Part shown: one piece after another, positions 31,508 to 33,659 of the stretch
Position numbering within the stretch: position 1 is the stretch's first letter
How the letters are laid out: every line of letters begins with the position of its first letter
Source of the DNA: Paracoccaceae bacterium
GTDB lineage: Bacteria; Pseudomonadota; Alphaproteobacteria; Rhodobacterales; Rhodobacteraceae
DNA: 33,659 nucleotides
Assembly (NCBI GenBank): GCA_027069385.1
Contig: JALXER010000393.1
Span: forward strand, 1-33,659
Direction: 5' to 3'
Position numbers and translations under genes: made by a program
Notes under the pieces: model-generated
Told to the model about the DNA's origin: nothing
Seen by the model: only the letters and a program-made list of their open reading frames with translations
The model's database searches: none

Positions 31508-32293
31508 TCAGGCGTTGCGGGTAAGGGTGAAAAACTGCCGCAGAAACGGAAATGTGGTGCGGCCGTTATGGACCGGGTACGCAGCATGCAGGGCCTGGTC
31601 ATAGGCCGCCGTAAGCCGCGTTTGTTCGGACAGGTCCAGCTTGGCCAGCACCGGCCGCATGGCGGTCGAGGCGGTGAAGTTACGCACCGGATGCGCGTCG
31701 GATTGGGTCGTCAGGGTTTGGAAATACCGGGTTTCCCAGATATTCAGGTCGCCCAGACCTGCCAGCATTTCAGCCAGCCGGACCGGAGGGGCAACCGGCG
31801 CGACGTAGCTGTCAAAGTTAAAGCGGTCGGGAAACAGGTTTTGCGCGGTTTGACGCAACAACCGGTGTGACGGCGCATCGAACTGGCGTGGCATTTGCAC
31901 CGCAAGCACGCCGCCCGTTGCCAGCACCCCCGCCAATGCCGGAAGCAGCCGTGCATGGTCGGGCAGCCAATGCAGCGCCGCATTGGAAAAGACGAGCGCG
32001 GGCGGCGTATCGGCTTGCCAGTCGGCGATATCGATATGATGCAAAGACGCGTATACTCCGGCCTTTTTGGCCTCGGCCAGCATCGTGCGGGAATTATCCA
32101 CTCCGACAAGCGAATGCCCGTTAAACCGACCGGCCAGCGCCGCGCCAACCGCGCCATTGCCACACCCGAGGTCAACCACATCGCCCGAAGGCAGGTCGGG
32201 CACTTGCGCCAGCAGGTCAAGCGCGGGGCGCAAACGCAAATCCCGGAACCTTGCATAGGCCCCGGGATTCCAGTCTGATTGCTTGTGCGGCAT
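31508..32293 (-). CDS. tam: Trans-aconitate 2-methyltransferase-like SAM methyltransferase
   Basis: Class I SAM methyltransferase, 261 residues, matching the Tam pattern along its length: DWNPGAYARFRDLRLRPALD at the start, SAM loop VVDLGCGNGAVG at about 39-50, FSNAALHWLPDH, and the C-terminal TAYDQALHAAYP segment. Tam esterifies trans-aconitate, a spontaneous by-product that inhibits aconitase, thus detoxifying it. ATG 32293 lies 3 bp after the ftsH stop, with AAGG inside the ftsH 3' end as ribosome-binding site, so it is cotranscribed with ftsH. Confidence 0.9.
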   Translation of the reverse strand: MPHKQSDWNPGAYARFRDLRLRPALDLLAQVPDLPSGDVVDLGCGNGAVGAALAGRFNGHSLVGVDNSRTMLAEAKKAGVYASLHHIDIADWQADTPPALVFSNAALHWLPDHARLLPALAGVLATGGVLAVQMPRQFDAPSHRLLRQTAQNLFPDRFNFDSYVAPVAPPVRLAEMLAGLGDLNIWETRYFQTLTTQSDAHPVRNFTASTAMRPVLAKLDLSEQTRLTAAYDQALHAAYPVHNGRTTFPFLRQFFTLTRNA

Positions 32294-32296
32294 GGT

Positions 32297-33659
32297 CTAG
32301 CCTTGCGGCTGCGGTTCCATCCCGCCATCCCCTTTGGGCTTTTTCGGCGCTTTGGGAATAGAGGTAACCGAAGTTGTGTCATCGGCCGGGGTGCCGTCAT
32401 CGTCATCATCTTCGCGATGGACAGGCTCGCCGCGCATCACGCGCTTGATTTCATCGCCGGTCAGGGTTTCGTATTCGAGCAACCCTTGCGCGAGGTTCTC
32501 GAATTCCTCGGCATGCTCGGTCAGGATGCGCTTGGCAGTTTCGTAGCCTTCATCGACCAGCGCACGAATTTCGGCGTCGATCTTTTTGCGAGCTTCGGGA
32601 CCGGCGACAAACTGGCTACCGCCGCCATAGTTGTTATCCTGTTGCACATATTCGATGTTGCCCAATTCCTTGGACATACCGAATTGCGTCACCATGGCGC
32701 GCGCGGTGCGGGTCACCATCTGGATATCCGACGACGCGCCCGAGGTCACATTTTCAGCGCCAAAAGTCAGTTCCTCGGCCACTTTGCCCCCCATGCCCAT
32801 CGCGATTTTCGACTTGTACTTGGTTAGCGAGATCGACAGGTGATCCCGTTCAGGCAGCGGCATAACCATGCCCAGTGCCCGCCCGCGCGGAATGATGGTC
32901 GCCTTGTAAATCGGGTCATGCTGAGGCACATGCAGGCCCACCACCGCATGGCCGGCCTCGTGATAGGCGGTCAGCTTTTTCTCGTCTTCGGTCATCACCA
33001 TAGAGCGGCGCTCCGACCCCATCATCACCTTGTCCTTGGCGTGCTCGAAATCCTCCATCGTGACAAAACGCTTGCCGGTGCGCGCCGCGGTCAGGGCCGA
33101 TTCGTTGACCAGATTGGCCAGATCCGCCCCCGAAAACCCCGCCGTCAGTTCGGCCACCTTCTCGGGGTCCACCTCGGGGGCGATCTTCACCTTCTTCATG
33201 TGCACGCGCAGGATCTGCACGCGGCCCTTCTTGTCGGGCTTGTCCACCAGAACCTGGCGGTCGAAGCGGCCCGCCCGCAGCAGCGCGGGGTCGAGGATGT
33301 CCGGCCGGTTGGTCGCCGCCAGCAGCACGATGCCCGCCGAGGGGTCGAACCCGTCCAGCTCGGTCAGAAGCTGGTTCAGCGTAGCCTCCCGCTCGTCGTT
33401 GCGCATCCCCCCGCGGGCCTTTCCCACGGCATCTATCTCGTCTATGAAGACTATCGCCGGAGCGGCCGCTTTGGCCCTCTTGAAGAGCTCTCTTACCCGC
33501 TTCGCACCCATTCCCGCATATATCTGGGCTAATGATGCGCCGCTCTGATAGAAAAAAGGTACTCCCGCTTCGCCGGCAACCGCCTTGGCTATCAGCGTCT
33601 TTCCCACCCCGGGGGGCCCTACCAGAAGTACGCCTCGCGGCATACGGATACCGAAATTG
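32297..33659 (-). CDS. ftsH: ATP-dependent zinc metalloprotease FtsH, C-terminal part (5' end outside the window)
   Basis: Membrane-anchored AAA protease that degrades misfolded membrane proteins and regulators. About 453 codons visible; the N-terminal membrane helices lie past the right edge. Walker A GVLLVGPPGVGKT, Walker B IVFIDEIDAVGK, second region of homology NRPDILDPALLRAGRFDRQ, and the zinc site HEAGH near 32950, then the peptidase helices and an acidic, Pro/Lys-rich tail. The first 75 visible residues (about 33420-33659) use ATA, AGA and AGG codons heavily and read PFFYQSGASLAQIYAGMGAK, unlike typical alphaproteobacterial FtsH. That end may not belong to this genome. Confidence 0.93.
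   Translation of the reverse strand, partial: NFGIRMPRGVLLVGPPGVGKTLIAKAVAGEAGVPFFYQSGASLAQIYAGMGAKRVRELFKRAKAAAPAIVFIDEIDAVGKARGGMRNDEREATLNQLLTELDGFDPSAGIVLLAATNRPDILDPALLRAGRFDRQVLVDKPDKKGRVQILRVHMKKVKIAPEVDPEKVAELTAGFSGADLANLVNESALTAARTGKRFVTMEDFEHAKDKVMMGSERRSMVMTEDEKKLTAYHEAGHAVVGLHVPQHDPIYKATIIPRGRALGMVMPLPERDHLSISLTKYKSKIAMGMGGKVAEELTFGAENVTSGASSDIQMVTRTARAMVTQFGMSKELGNIEYVQQDNNYGGGSQFVAGPEARKKIDAEIRALVDEGYETAKRILTEHAEEFENLAQGLLEYETLTGDEIKRVMRGEPVHREDDDDDGTPADDTTSVTSIPKAPKKPKGDGGMEPQPQG

Overview
The window reads as a chromosomal segment of an alphaproteobacterium, most likely Rhodobacterales (Roseobacter-like). That placement is inferred from the moderately high GC content, the gene families, a Tad locus with an OmpA-type lipoprotein after the secretin, and the ftsH-tam and fhs/chorismate mutase/folD neighbourhoods. 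I see no integrase, transposase, prophage, CRISPR array, rRNA or tRNA.

Layout. (1) 1-3536: pheS (5' part missing) and pheT, separated by 342 bp holding three copies of a short palindromic repeat. (2) 3605-4252 (-): a cytosolic-looking peptidoglycan-binding/coiled-coil protein, AT-richer than its surroundings, convergent with pheT across a shared terminator. (3) 4511-4939: mscL with a good sigma70-like promoter and an intrinsic terminator. (4) 5054-7344: a polysaccharide deacetylase lipoprotein, a class II histone-deacetylase-family amidohydrolase and a GNAT acetyltransferase. (5) 7368-8948: the two subunits of a 3-oxoacid CoA-transferase with a 74-codon gene between them. (6) 9039-13926: a multispanning flippase-like protein, a DprE1-like oxidase broken by an apparent single-base frameshift, a DprE2-like reductase and, convergent, a HAD-UbiA fusion. 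Together these match the decaprenyl-phosphoryl-arabinose (DPA) pathway. (7) 14285-24883: a type IVb Tad/Flp pilus locus with two Flp pilins, cpaB, cpaC, an OmpA-like lipoprotein, cpaE, cpaF/tadA, tadB, tadC, two TPR lipoproteins and a prepilin peptidase. (8) 24867-27904: a GT-C-like multispanning protein (-) and a divergent AAA ATPase of unknown role. (9) 28316-31254 (-): folD, chorismate mutase and fhs (one-carbon/folate and aromatic metabolism). (10) 31508-33659 (-): tam and the C-terminal part of ftsH, cut by the window end.

How the genes may work together. DPA-synthesis genes directly abut a Tad pilus locus whose far end is followed by a GT-C-like membrane protein. In Pseudomonas aeruginosa strains carrying TfpW, DPA donates D-arabinofuranose to type IV pilin. 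The arrangement here suggests, but does not prove, a furanosylated Tad pilus or cell envelope. This is the best candidate in the window for an undescribed system.

Other points. Two large composite palindromic elements, about 16 kb apart in opposite orientation and about 95% identical over 73 bp, each fill a convergent intergenic gap (12076-12369 and 27941-28305). The last ~240 bp of the window (ftsH AAA domain) have a codon style unlike the rest, which may be an assembly chimera.
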